Origin: Parietichytrium sp. I65-24A
Taxonomy: Eukaryota; Sar; Bigyra; Thraustochytrida; Thraustochytriidae
NCBI GenBank assembly: GCA_012862575.1
Contig: BLSF01000074.1
Location: 1-64,000, forward strand
DNA: 64,000 nt
Direction: 5' to 3'
Shown here: in pieces, positions 19,260 to 29,600 of the stretch
Position numbering within the stretch: the first letter of the stretch is position 1
How the letters are laid out: the number at the start of each line of letters is the position of its first letter
Translations under genes and position numbers: made by a program
Notes under the pieces: generated by a model
What the model saw: only the letters and a program-made list of their open reading frames with translations
The model's database searches: none
What the model was told of the DNA's origin: nothing

Positions 19260-20240
19260 CTAGAGCTCGGCTACTCCAAGCTCGTCATAATCGCTCTCTT
19301 TTCTGCTGGTCACCCCATTCTTCAAATTCTGCTCTTCTGCAGTCACCAGAGGTGGCGGCTGAGCGGTTACCCCATTGCGTCTAAGGTGCACGATAAGGTG
19401 CAGGTTCACCTCTTCGAAACGAGAAATGTAAGGAAAATCTCCGCCGGTTTTCAAAAAAGCCTGCTTCGCTTCCGGGTGCACTTTGTATAATTGAGACCGA
19501 AGAGATGGTTGCAAGCTGACCTGGTCGAGGGAGTCAATCAGCGTAATGTTCTCGTCGTCTAAACCCAAGCAGTTCAATCTCGAAATCTGGGGACTCAATC
19601 CCTGAGTCACGTTCAGGGTAATTCTAGATGCGAGCTCGCCTTGCGAGAGGGTCTCGAGCTGGGTGACTTGAAAATCGATTGCGTCGTCGATTCCAGGTCC
19701 GCGTGCAGTGTCGGCCTTTGGAAAACCTTCTAAAATGACGTTCCGAAGGTAAAAATCTGGCATGAATGAGTATAGCGGAGTGTACAGAGCACTATTTTCC
19801 GAAAATGTGGTCGTATCGCAGAGGGAGTTTGTGAGGGCCAAACTCTTTACTTTTCCAGGAAACAATTTGGCGAATACCTGAGCCAAGAATCCTCCAAGGC
19901 TTGTCCCGTATAGGTGCACTTTCTGGAATCTCATATGATCCAGGAACCGGCTGAAAGATTTGGCCCAATCCTCGTGCGTATACACCACTGGGTACCCCAC
20001 GCTCAACACTCGGTAACCTTTCTCACTCAGCTCCAGCAACTGCATGAAGAATGCATGGCAAGTGCCGCTGGATCCATGGACACAGATCAAGGGCTCAATC
20101 GGCGCACCATCTGGCCCGACCTTCGGCCCGCAGTCGTAATACTTCCACGTGGTCTCGTCCGCCAACTGCACATTCTGCAACGCGTGCTCCCCTATAAACT
20201 CAAGATACTGCTTGCAGCGCAGGATTGGCGTTGGGCCCAT
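19260..20240 (-). CDS. SPG21: Maspardin (SPG21) alpha/beta-hydrolase-fold protein
   Basis: 326-aa protein, close to human maspardin (308 aa). The family features are in order: PLICVHGSSGT oxyanion region, GYRVLSVGYPV, then FLDHMRFQKVHLYG leading to the nucleophile elbow GTSLGGFLAQ. Next come LTNSLCDTTTF, the DAIDFQV then LASRITLN block, and the C-terminal signature LKTGGDFPY and EVNLHL. Human maspardin is an endosomal or cytosolic protein mutated in Mast syndrome. Its catalytic status is unclear, although the elbow serine is present here. ATG 20240 fits the family N-terminus. The frame extends about 200 bases further upstream, where composition is not family-like and the nominal start is GTG. 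Confidence 0.92.
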   Translation of the reverse strand: MGPTPILRCKQYLEFIGEHALQNVQLADETTWKYYDCGPKVGPDGAPIEPLICVHGSSGTCHAFFMQLLELSEKGYRVLSVGYPVVYTHEDWAKSFSRFLDHMRFQKVHLYGTSLGGFLAQVFAKLFPGKVKSLALTNSLCDTTTFSENSALYTPLYSFMPDFYLRNVILEGFPKADTARGPGIDDAIDFQVTQLETLSQGELASRITLNVTQGLSPQISRLNCLGLDDENITLIDSLDQVSLQPSLRSQLYKVHPEAKQAFLKTGGDFPYISRFEEVNLHLIVHLRRNGVTAQPPPLVTAEEQNLKNGVTSRKESDYDELGVAEL

Positions 20241-22561
20241 TCTCCCCGCTTCCTCCGTCACCAGCCCGTGCTTTCCACTGATCCTGCGTATCTGTGAATG
20301 AGTGAATGAGTGAATGACTAAGTGACCCTTGTATACCAGCTGCGGTCGCGCACCTTCTTTTGAGCATACAGAGCATACGCCAGCTCTCTGAGTATAATCT
20401 GAGTATACGCGGATGGTTAGTCCTCTTCGCTCGTCTCCTGACACCTATACTCGACTGTTCTAGCTAGGGGCTATTAAACGACTACTATATAGATACAGCT
20501 TTTGCCTATACTCTACTCTAGTATAGGCTACTGAAACATAATACAGATATTTCTACTTAGGGAATACTATAATTAGAACAACGAACTTTAGGCTCTAGGG
20601 GGCTAGATGGACGAACGATTGTCAATGATTCTGACCCTGAATTTTCACCGTCGACGAAGAACTCTTTGGAAAAGAAGTTTCGAATGAGCGCTTATATTTC
20701 AATTACTCGAAAAAGCATAAGTTCTGGCAACACGTGCGTCTTCTTCGAGGCAAGCCAGGAGGCACTGATTGGGCCTGGTAGGAGCTCAACCTTTATGAAT
20801 GCGGATGGTGTGAAACTAAAGAGCTGTTGGTCATCGCTTTTTCCAGTGGACATGCGATTCTCATTGTCCTGAAGAGCATTCACGAAGACTCGGTCTCGAG
20901 TGTGGCACCTTGGTCCTGGTCGTACGGAAGTTCTGACTCGTTCACGCCGACGTCGAGTCGCTACTGGAGAGAACCTTGCCCAGTGGCACTAACAGTAAAT
21001 TCCCTCGTCAACCACACTGGCACGCAAGTACAGTACCGGCACTTCGCTTCAACATCCACTGACTGGACCCAGACAGCCGCTGCCACACTTGGCTTTCGAT
21101 ACTTGCGCCCATCTTGTCTCCCCATGCCAAACTCAGATGGCGAACAAGGCGACTCATTAAATCGAGCTCGGCATCTCTTTTGCTAAATCGGCAATGTAAG
21201 CTCTCTTCAGTTCCAGTTCTTCCTTTGCCCAGCGGCTCAGGCTCGCAGCCAATCTAACGAACTTTCTCATACGGAATCTTTGGAAGTCTTTAGCCACAGA
21301 CTGGCTGTATGTAGCCGTAATGGGACCTCGTCGCGCAAACAAGGCCATTCTACACCCCACCTTCCGATAACTTAGGTGGCTCCACTTAAATGGACGGTAA
21401 AGTCAGGAACGCAGTTTGCTCGTGTTTTGGACCGTCCAGCGTGCACATGCGTGCATACGAGCTAGCAGTCATATCAAAGTTGCAATTGTGAGAGTGAACG
21501 AGTAAATTGGGAAGAGCGTGAAGGGTCGGTCCGTCGTCTGCCCCGTACGACCCGCGACCATCATAATGTTGCCGATGTTGCCTTGCTTGTGGCTCCAATC
21601 CGTGACTGACAGTGAGGCCAAGGCACTGCACTTAGTAATCAATCCAAACAACGCACAAGAACATGTCAAAGTGGAAGAAATGATAGCTCAAGTGCAGCGC
21701 AACCCACGCTGATCACCGATCAAATTTGATTGAGTGGATGGCGCCGGCTGCGCCATTGCACATGCCTGGGAAGAGTTCGGAGACAAGTAAATGTTCATCG
21801 AAGGGATTTGTAGAATTTAGAAATTTGTGGAGAGATGCTGTGGCTGGCGCGAAGATCGCAGAGGCCCACAGCATCGCACAGTGAACACCCACATTCACAA
21901 TCCAGAATTTTAAGGGTTCAGAATAGAACTCAAGATCGTCGCAGCGAGTACTACGAGCTAGTGTACACAGCGCACAAAGAAGCCAAATTAGGAAAATTTC
22001 CTTCGATGGTGGACACATTACAGCAATGACACATAATGACACGGTGCAAATCTCTCCTCTCTCTCACTTACTTAGCGCTCCACCACCATAACAACTATGA
22101 AAAGGGCTACCACTCGCTTCGGCACTGACCCATCGTAGCAAAACGATAAAACGACACGAATTGTGAGCGCAAGTCAGTAAAACGAAATCCCCAGCGACAA
22201 TCCCCTCTCACGACACAGCGAGGACTATCTCTAGACCCGCCACCGGATTCGATAGGGACAGATCGAGCAATAACTCAGAGTTAACTTACTGCTAGCTCGC
22301 GTCGAGACACAGGTCTCTCAAGACTCGCTACACTGAACGAGAGAGAGAGAGAGGAGCTATGAGAGGGAAAGGCGGGAGGCCGCAATCATTTTGGGGGAGG
22401 CTTACCCTTCGCCAGCATTTCCGAGTAGAATTGCGGTGCACAAAAGGCCAACAAGGGAACTTGCGCCTTCAGGTTGGAGCTTTGTTTCGCTTCCCTTGCA
22501 TTTCGACCGTGGCGAGCTAGCGCGCGGAACACGCAAAGTGGCATCCAAGTAGCTTGCAAAG
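20241..22561. other. Divergent intergenic region
   Basis: Holds promoters for maspardin and the Frizzled-like gene. Contains a GAATGAGT tandem tract (about 20292-20318), a TAG/CTA-rich patch (20455-20610), a possible small gene on the minus strand (21157-21348), and a GA microsatellite (22339-22354). The remaining open frames look like chance. Confidence 0.5.
21157..21348 (-). CDS. Possible small basic protein, unknown (63 aa)
   Basis: ATG at 21348, stop at 21157. The product begins MALFARRGP and is strongly helical and basic (RFRMRKFVRLAASLSRW, then KEELELKRAYIADLAKE). The composition and amphipathic helix look coding, and the N-terminus could be a mitochondrial signal. No family recognised. 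Confidence 0.35.
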   Translation of the reverse strand: MALFARRGPITATYSQSVAKDFQRFRMRKFVRLAASLSRWAKEELELKRAYIADLAKEMPSSI

Positions 22562-25500
22562 ATGCCAACCAGAAGTGCGCTTGTGGCGCTGCTTGCATCG
22601 GCCGTCATAGCGGGGGCCAGGGGCGCCCCGGCTTGCAAGGTGTACGAGAATGAGCTAAGCGACGGAACCTTGGGGTTTTGCGCCGGAATTATTGATTACG
22701 AATACTATTCTGACGGAGAAAAGACTCAAGCGGAGCTGGAGCTCGAGACACTCGGAGCAGTCACGGGGGACAGCGATTTTGCATCTGCTTTACTCGGGCT
22801 GCTCCCTTCTACATGTGGAAACGCCATCAAGGTTGCGGCTTGTTTGACTCACTTTCCAAAATGCTCGCTCGTTGATCCATATTTCTTGAACTCGTGCCCT
22901 GGCCAGTGCAGCTCGACTAACGGGGTGTATGTTTGCGACCAGAGCGGCGAAGCATGCGCCAGCGCTCCTGGCCAGATCCCGGGAGTCGGAGGGACGTGGC
23001 AACAAGCGTCTTGCGAAGCGCAAGGTCTTATCTGGAGCGACGGCCTCTGTGGATCACCACTTCCACAACTTCCATGCAAAGACGTCTGCACAAGAATATT
23101 TTCTAGCGACAAAGAGGTGGTGAACAACGTGCTTTCGAATGCAGTTTGCCCCCTGGTTTCGGGTTACTTTTTCTCCAATCTGGTTGAGCTCGCACAGAAC
23201 ACCTCGGATATAGATCTTCGCGACGATATTGACAACGAGCTAACTTTGCAAGGCTGTGGACTTGCCGATTTGCAAAACAATGAGGCTCAAGGGGAAGCTT
23301 GTGCTGTCAAGAGGTTCACAGCAAACCTCCTGGTACTCGGAGACTTAGCCCCAAATTGTTCACAAGTGATTCAGGGTGAAGATGGCCTTGAGCTGTCAGC
23401 GTTCCCTGACGGTGAACAGGAAACATTCAGTCTCCTGATCGGGGCAAACATTCAAGTGATCAATCTCGCGCGAGGCAACACGAATGAATGTGGCCCAGCC
23501 GGCCAAGAATCTTCCGTGGAGTGCTCCAGCGTACTGGCCGTCTCGGAGTGCCAAGCTAATGATCTGGTTTCGGTGCCACCCCTTCAGGACCAGTTCTCTG
23601 CCCTTTCGAATAACTCCAAATGCCATGACGTGATCGGTTCTTCTGTCAATCAGGACGAGGCAATTTTAAGGAATGCCGCAGCAGAGGCTTCTCAATTCGA
23701 GTCGTCCGAGACGACAAAGCAAACTTGCGCGTCAGCGGCAAGGGGAAAATACCAAAACATTTTCTACGTGCCAGCAGCGACGGGGATGGCTCCATTGGCC
23801 CCTAAATTAGACTTGGCAAACAGAGACATGCATGACGAGAGCAGTCTAGATGACAAGTGCCCCGCAGCAGAAGCCGTTAAAGCCTCCCTTGGCATCACTA
23901 CCAGTTTCGCGAATTTGATCTCCAAGCCGCTTTGCTCGGCTGGCTACAACGCCAGGGATTGTGTTCAAGAGCAAGTGGAGACTGCTTTGGCCGCTTTCCC
24001 AAGTTGGGCTGACTCAAGATGCCAACTTGCCTTTCAGGAACTGGCGTGCTCACAGGGTTACATGAAACTTGAGGCAAAAACGCTTTGTCTTGTCCCTGGC
24101 TCGGAGAACGAAACCACAAACTGTGAATTCAGTGATCTGTCAGTCGCTGCCGCGGAGAATAGATTGGGCTTTGAATACGCGTTGCCTAGGTTTCCGTCCC
24201 GCCAAATTTGCACGACGTACATCAGCGCTTGCGGTGGACTGATTAAGGAGTATTCGGAACTTGCGATTGACTGCGAGCAGGTGGTAGGCTTCAAAAAGTG
24301 TGGACCAGAAGGTGCGACGATCTGGGGCTGTGGATCACCTTTTGACGGTATCCCTGCATTCCCGGAGCAAGTGCAACAGCTTGGAAACCCTGCGCTGGTA
24401 CCCGCAATCTCCAAGTACGCAGGTGAAGTTGGGCTAGCAAATACTATTACTCAGAGCTTCCAGTCCACCGTTTCGAGCCAAACAATAAGCGCAATCCTTG
24501 CTGGCGAGCTGAATGAGACGCAACTGGAGCATTTGCAGGACACATATTGCAGCTGCCCGGAGCCCCTCGTATTGCCAGACAGGCCTGCCAATACCTTGAG
24601 CACTGTAACTTGCTGTCAGCTTCCGTGCATAGGTTCCATGTACACGGCGGAGGAGTTTGGCCGATTTAATAACATGCAACTGGGGCTTTCCCTGGCTTCC
24701 GTGCTTGTCTCTGCGTATATGACCATTTCATGGGGCATATTGCGCAGCAAAAAGCAGCAGTACTTTACCTTTTGGATCAGTTTTTGCTCCTTCCAAATTT
24801 CGTTAGCCGCTTTCGTGATGGCTCTGATTGGCGAGCCGGAAGAAAAATATTGCGCGGACAACTCTACACCGCAGAGCATGGACGAAGGCCTATCGATGTG
24901 TATCGTGCAAGCCGTTTGGACAATTTTTTTTGCCCTGGCTCTATGTGGCTGGTGGATGTGCATGAGTGTGGACTTATTCCGCAAAGTTGTGCGAAATGAG
25001 CGCAATACGGACAGCTCAAAACGTACATACCATATCGTGTGCTGGATCATTCCGACTTTCTCAGTCACTTCTCTTGCAATTGGGGGCTGGCTCGGGTACG
25101 AAGCCCCCAATCTATACTGCGTCATCCGAACCGACGCAGATCCTTGGATCGAGTGGGTTTTCTTCTACGGAATTATCTTGTGCATGTTTCTCATTGGAAC
25201 ATACACTATGGCGCGGGTGCTTCATACCATTCGCAAACACACCAATTCAATGGTCGTGAAAGGGTCCTCCTCAAACAGGAATTTCAGCACTTACTACCGA
25301 ACTCCGATCTTGTTCGTGGTCCTGTTTTCTTCGGTTTGGATCAACATTTTCAGCTTCCGCGGCGTGGTTCTTCTTCATGAGGGCACCTACCGTGAGGAGG
25401 CCATCTCGTGGATCAATTGTCTACTCTTCAATGACGCCATGGGGGTTGAGAGCCCGGCTACCAACCCCCTTGCAAATACGACCATGTTGGAGGGTCCCGC

Positions 25501-25897
25501 TTCTTCCGATAGTGAAGGATGTGGAATGGTTCAACCCGGCGGGATTCCCAATGCCTCTTTCTACTTGACGTACATCCTGGTATTCAGCCAGTCCATCCTT
25601 GTTTGGTGCATCTTTGGGCTCTTCAGCAGCACTCACAAATCTTGGCTCGCCTGCATGGGCCTGAGGTCAGAGAGCTCGGACGTGACCTACTCCGCCGAGA
25701 ACACCTCGAAGAATCGCTCTGGCGCAGAACCTAAAAGGAGCATTCCTGGTGAGTCTGGTACGCAATCTTCCATGGTCGGTCGTGCGAATAGATCCTTCGC
25801 TGCAGTGTATGGTGGAGCGTCCGCAGATGACGAGTTCTCTTTCACCAACGTGACTGCGCCGAAGAGCGCACCTCCAGTTGCCCCCCCAGACTTGTAG
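22562..25897 (+). CDS. Frizzled/Smoothened-like 7TM receptor with two CRD-like regions
   Basis: Intronless 1111-aa protein. A signal peptide occupies residues 1-22, followed by about 670 extracellular residues. Residues about 24-180 follow the Frizzled cysteine-rich-domain pattern: FCAGIIDYEYY, then STCGNAIKVAACLTHFPKC, then LPCKDVCTRIF. A second, more divergent set lies at about 465-560: RDC, then SRCQLAFQELACSQGY, then QICTTYISACGG. Several NxT/NxS sites are present. Seven membrane segments span about 700-1026; their inter-loop cysteines (KYCADNST, SMCIVQA) and short loops resemble family-F GPCRs and amoebozoan Frizzled-like receptors. The Frizzled KTxxxW motif is not intact (HKSW is present). 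The C-tail is Ser-rich. The ligand is unknown and no Wnt-like gene is in the window. Confidence 0.8.
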   Translation: MPTRSALVALLASAVIAGARGAPACKVYENELSDGTLGFCAGIIDYEYYSDGEKTQAELELETLGAVTGDSDFASALLGLLPSTCGNAIKVAACLTHFPKCSLVDPYFLNSCPGQCSSTNGVYVCDQSGEACASAPGQIPGVGGTWQQASCEAQGLIWSDGLCGSPLPQLPCKDVCTRIFSSDKEVVNNVLSNAVCPLVSGYFFSNLVELAQNTSDIDLRDDIDNELTLQGCGLADLQNNEAQGEACAVKRFTANLLVLGDLAPNCSQVIQGEDGLELSAFPDGEQETFSLLIGANIQVINLARGNTNECGPAGQESSVECSSVLAVSECQANDLVSVPPLQDQFSALSNNSKCHDVIGSSVNQDEAILRNAAAEASQFESSETTKQTCASAARGKYQNIFYVPAATGMAPLAPKLDLANRDMHDESSLDDKCPAAEAVKASLGITTSFANLISKPLCSAGYNARDCVQEQVETALAAFPSWADSRCQLAFQELACSQGYMKLEAKTLCLVPGSENETTNCEFSDLSVAAAENRLGFEYALPRFPSRQICTTYISACGGLIKEYSELAIDCEQVVGFKKCGPEGATIWGCGSPFDGIPAFPEQVQQLGNPALVPAISKYAGEVGLANTITQSFQSTVSSQTISAILAGELNETQLEHLQDTYCSCPEPLVLPDRPANTLSTVTCCQLPCIGSMYTAEEFGRFNNMQLGLSLASVLVSAYMTISWGILRSKKQQYFTFWISFCSFQISLAAFVMALIGEPEEKYCADNSTPQSMDEGLSMCIVQAVWTIFFALALCGWWMCMSVDLFRKVVRNERNTDSSKRTYHIVCWIIPTFSVTSLAIGGWLGYEAPNLYCVIRTDADPWIEWVFFYGIILCMFLIGTYTMARVLHTIRKHTNSMVVKGSSSNRNFSTYYRTPILFVVLFSSVWINIFSFRGVVLLHEGTYREEAISWINCLLFNDAMGVESPATNPLANTTMLEGPASSDSEGCGMVQPGGIPNASFYLTYILVFSQSILVWCIFGLFSSTHKSWLACMGLRSESSDVTYSAENTSKNRSGAEPKRSIPGESGTQSSMVGRANRSFAAVYGGASADDEFSFTNVTAPKSAPPVAPPDL

Positions 25898-26618
25898 AAG
25901 TCTCCACCTTTGTCTCCTATATTTTTATTCATTTTTTGTTTGCTCTTTTGATCCTTCAAACCTTTCGTCAACCACCACGTCTCCATTGGAGCGCTTCGCC
26001 GCACGCTTCTTCCGCGAAAGTCCCCGCCACAACACAGGAGCTTCTTAAATTCTGTTTCAGAATCAAGATCTCTAGCCTATCTCAAATTGAAATCAAATCA
26101 AGAGAATGGAAAAAAAGCGCACACCGCACCTACTGCTTTACCTACGCAAATTCCTCCATCCAGTAGCGAACACCATTCGCTCCTTTTCGTTCCCTCTCCA
26201 TACCGTTGACGCCGCTCTTACCTGTTGCGAGCCGAAACCACTAGAAGTGGCGGGCCACCCTACTTCACTGCAGGACCGGTAGCGCGCGAGAGCCCAGCTT
26301 CCTCTCTCTCTCCTCTCTCTCTCCTCTCTCTCCTCTGTCCGCGCAGCCATCGCGCCGGTCGTCCGGTCGTTCCCGCGCCGGGGAACAACGAACGCTTCCA
26401 TCGGGGCGTCCGCGGCGCGCGCGCGGAGAACCCGGCAGCGGCCCGGAACCCGCGTCGTCGCGGAGAAGGTCAGAAAGAAACAGTGAAAGATAGCAAGCAG
26501 GCGGACGATTTGGCTGGCAGCACGAAAGAACCGCGGTTCCCGGGGACACTGGGACGCTGGGACGCTGGGACGCTGGGACACTGGGACGCGCGGTAGGACC
26601 AGCGAGGACAAAGGTAAG
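25898..26618. other. Intergenic spacer with GC-rich leader
   Basis: Presumed promoter and 5' UTR of the giant helical-repeat gene. Contains a CTCTCTCCTCTC tract (about 26298-26336), a GC-rich stretch, and the 8-bp tandem repeat listed separately. The start codon is embedded in AAAGGTAAGATG, which also looks like a splice donor, so a 5'-UTR intron is possible. Confidence 0.5.
26543..26590. repeat. 8-bp tandem repeat, six copies
   Basis: Six copies of GGGACGCT or a close variant, immediately 5' of the giant gene. Confidence 0.9.
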
Positions 26619-29600
26619 ATGCGCGCCGCGGACTTGGCGTCCCGCGTGCGCTGGGCGCGGACGCGGTGCGAGGTGAGCGACGGGTCGCGCAAGGCGGAGC
26701 TGGAGATGAGCGAATCCGAGAGCGTGCAGTCCCTCATCGCCCGCGCGCGCGAGCGCCTCGCCGAAGGAGCGCAAGCAGCAGCAGAAGGAAACGCAGGAGT
26801 GGGAGCAGGAGCAGGAGCGGGAGCAGGGGCGGCGCTGACGTTGTTCGCGCTGGAGGACTGCTCGCCCAAGGGCGTGCGGAGGCCGGTGTGGCGGCAAGTG
26901 CGCTCAGACGCGGAGCTTCACTCGCTCGCGCGCCACTGGATCGCCGCGGCCGAGCTGCACAAGGCCACCATGCTCGTCACCACGCTCACGCAGGCGGCAG
27001 AGGCACTAGCAAAGGGCCTCGCGCTCCCGCGCAGCAGCAGCGGCTACAGCGGCTACGGCAGCCACGGCAGCAACATGGGCCACGGCGGCGGGGACGAAGG
27101 CAGAGCCAAGTGCAAGGAGGAGGAGGAGGAAGAAGACGCGGAGTGCATACGGGCGTGCGCGGAGGTGAGGCGCATCCTGCTGTCGCGGCAAGCCAGGCGC
27201 ACGAACATGCAGGAGTTTGTCTCAGTGCGCGTGATTGGCGTGCTCGCGGGTCACCTTGAATATGACAGCTTTTGGAGATTCGGAGAGAACCTTCAGGTTG
27301 CGGTCCTGCAGGTCATCTGGGCCGCCTGCTCCCATGTTGAGGTGCGCAAGAACGCCGTGCAGCACTCTGGGATTCTCGGCGCGCTCTTTGAGCTGGCTAA
27401 GGAATACGGCGCCCGGATGAATTTCAAAAGGACTTCGTCGAGGTTCTCCGCAATCCTGGGCTGTCTTTCGAGCATCATATGTGAGGGAGATGTAGCCCTC
27501 AACCTTGACGAAGATGCGTTCATGGCAAACGTGGATCTCATGTTCTGGGTCATGAAACGCAGCCAAGAGCATATGAACGCTGTCTACTTGGACCTCTCCA
27601 GTAGACTCGTTTGCCACATGCTCGTCAGTGATTTTGCCTTGACATTGCCATTTATTTTAAAAGACAGATTCATCTCTGAGCTCTTGATGGGGATTAGCGC
27701 CTCTTCGCAGTACGTCTCGGCCAATCAGCTTCTTTGTATCACTACCGTGTTGGCCAATCTCACGCAAAAAAGGGAATTCTGCAGAAAATTTGTGCGGAAG
27801 GGCCATTTGAACGCTCTATTCAAACTAACGGACTGGATCGACAACATTCTCCACTCCGAGGACAGCCTGGCCGCATTTGACAAGCGCACCGTGCCCTGCC
27901 TTTGGGGAGGCAGTTTTCTTGATGATGTTCCGACCAGTGAAGCTGGAGCCACGGAGATGGATACCATCAGGATGCTCTACGAAACTTTGCTCCGAATTTT
28001 CTCAATCTTGTGGTGCTGCTCCAACTCCCAGCGGACGGAGCACCGAAGCACAATGGAGCACAACTGTGCAACCTATTATCGCTCGTCTTGTGAGCTATTC
28101 CACCGCGAGAAACTTGTGGATTTTGCCTCTAGCGACGTGGAGATCGAGCCTGTGCACTTGGAGAACATTGCTAAGCGCTGTGCACTCGTTACGAAGGAGA
28201 GATACTCCACTCTTCTTGCCAAGTCCCTCGGGTCAAGAAGCACGCTAGACAAGCTCCAGGCAGCATCTCTTGCGACGTTGTGTTCAATCATCGAGGCTAA
28301 TTGGGCAGGTCTCCGCATCGTAGCAAAGCTCAGCTCGTTCAAGCAGTTTGTCGAGGGCATTGGCAAGTCCATCTCCAGGTCATGCCGAGAGCAAATGGAA
28401 AGAAAAAAGAAATGCATAGTCTTTTCCGCAGGCGGCGAAAACAGTCAGCATCGCTGCGACGGACCACTTGCCGCGGCCGCCATCTATACTCTTTTGAAAG
28501 TGACCCTGATTGCAGGACAAAAGTGCCAAAGCGCATTCGTCTACTGCAAGCAAAACCTCCAGGATCTTCCAGATCTCACAAAGTCTCATGTCGAACTCTT
28601 GGCCGAGTTTGCGCTGTTCTGCAAACGGCTGGCAATCGACTCTATTGGTCTAGAGACCCTTGTCAACGATCTTATGTTGTGGGCAATTGACCACGAAATC
28701 ATCAACAGCGAACGTGCTCCAGAGGAGGAGAAGGCGGATACAAAAGAGCTTGAGCATTCCGATGTGGACGGCGAGGAGGACTTGGTGGGTGTTGGAGACG
28801 AGCAAACAACGCAGGATCAGCCGGCGAGCGAAGAACAAGATGAACTTGAAGAAAGAGAGCCGGCCCCATCTCGTTTGAAACAGATGGCCAAGAGCGCGAT
28901 CCAGCAACAGAGACTGCGAATGTTTAAAGCAGCTGTCTCCGAAACGGACCCAAACGCTACTGTGTCGGTCCTGCTTGAGATAGAAGGAAATTTGTTGAGT
29001 GAGGAGGGCGATGAAAGTGTTTATGCGCCGTCTGCGGAGCTTCAGCTCACAAATAGTTCCGACCACGAAAAGGCCTACAACACTGCGAATCTCTTTCTGA
29101 ACCGTATGAAGGCCAGCTCTACTTCCTCGAGATGGCTACGAGCGGTCCTCAGTGAGATGGGTTCGTTTGTAGCGGCATGCGCTTTCGCCAAGGGTGCCCA
29201 GTCAGCAGATGTTTTCTCGGCCGTCAATACACTGGCTCAGCGGGATCAATTTAGGGGTGAGGCGTACTTTGCTCTTTGGTATCTAGCCCGGAATGAAGAG
29301 TCTCGTTCCAGGCTGTGTGCGTTCCAAACAGTGAAACATATTGTCCAGTACCTGCAAAGCGTGCAGATATCAGGAAGTAGCAGCTACAAATGTATCCGTG
29401 GCTTGGAGGCGCTTTGGCTCCTGATTTACGACCGGGGAAATTACAATTTGTTCATGGAGATGGAAGGCGTCAGCGCTATACAGCGACTGTTGCTCCGCAC
29501 AAGGACACTGAGCGGGGACCGCATAAAGTTTCTTTGTATACAGTTGCTTCGATTAGTGGCAATCAAAGAAAATCAGAAAGGGGAAGCGGCCAATATGTTG

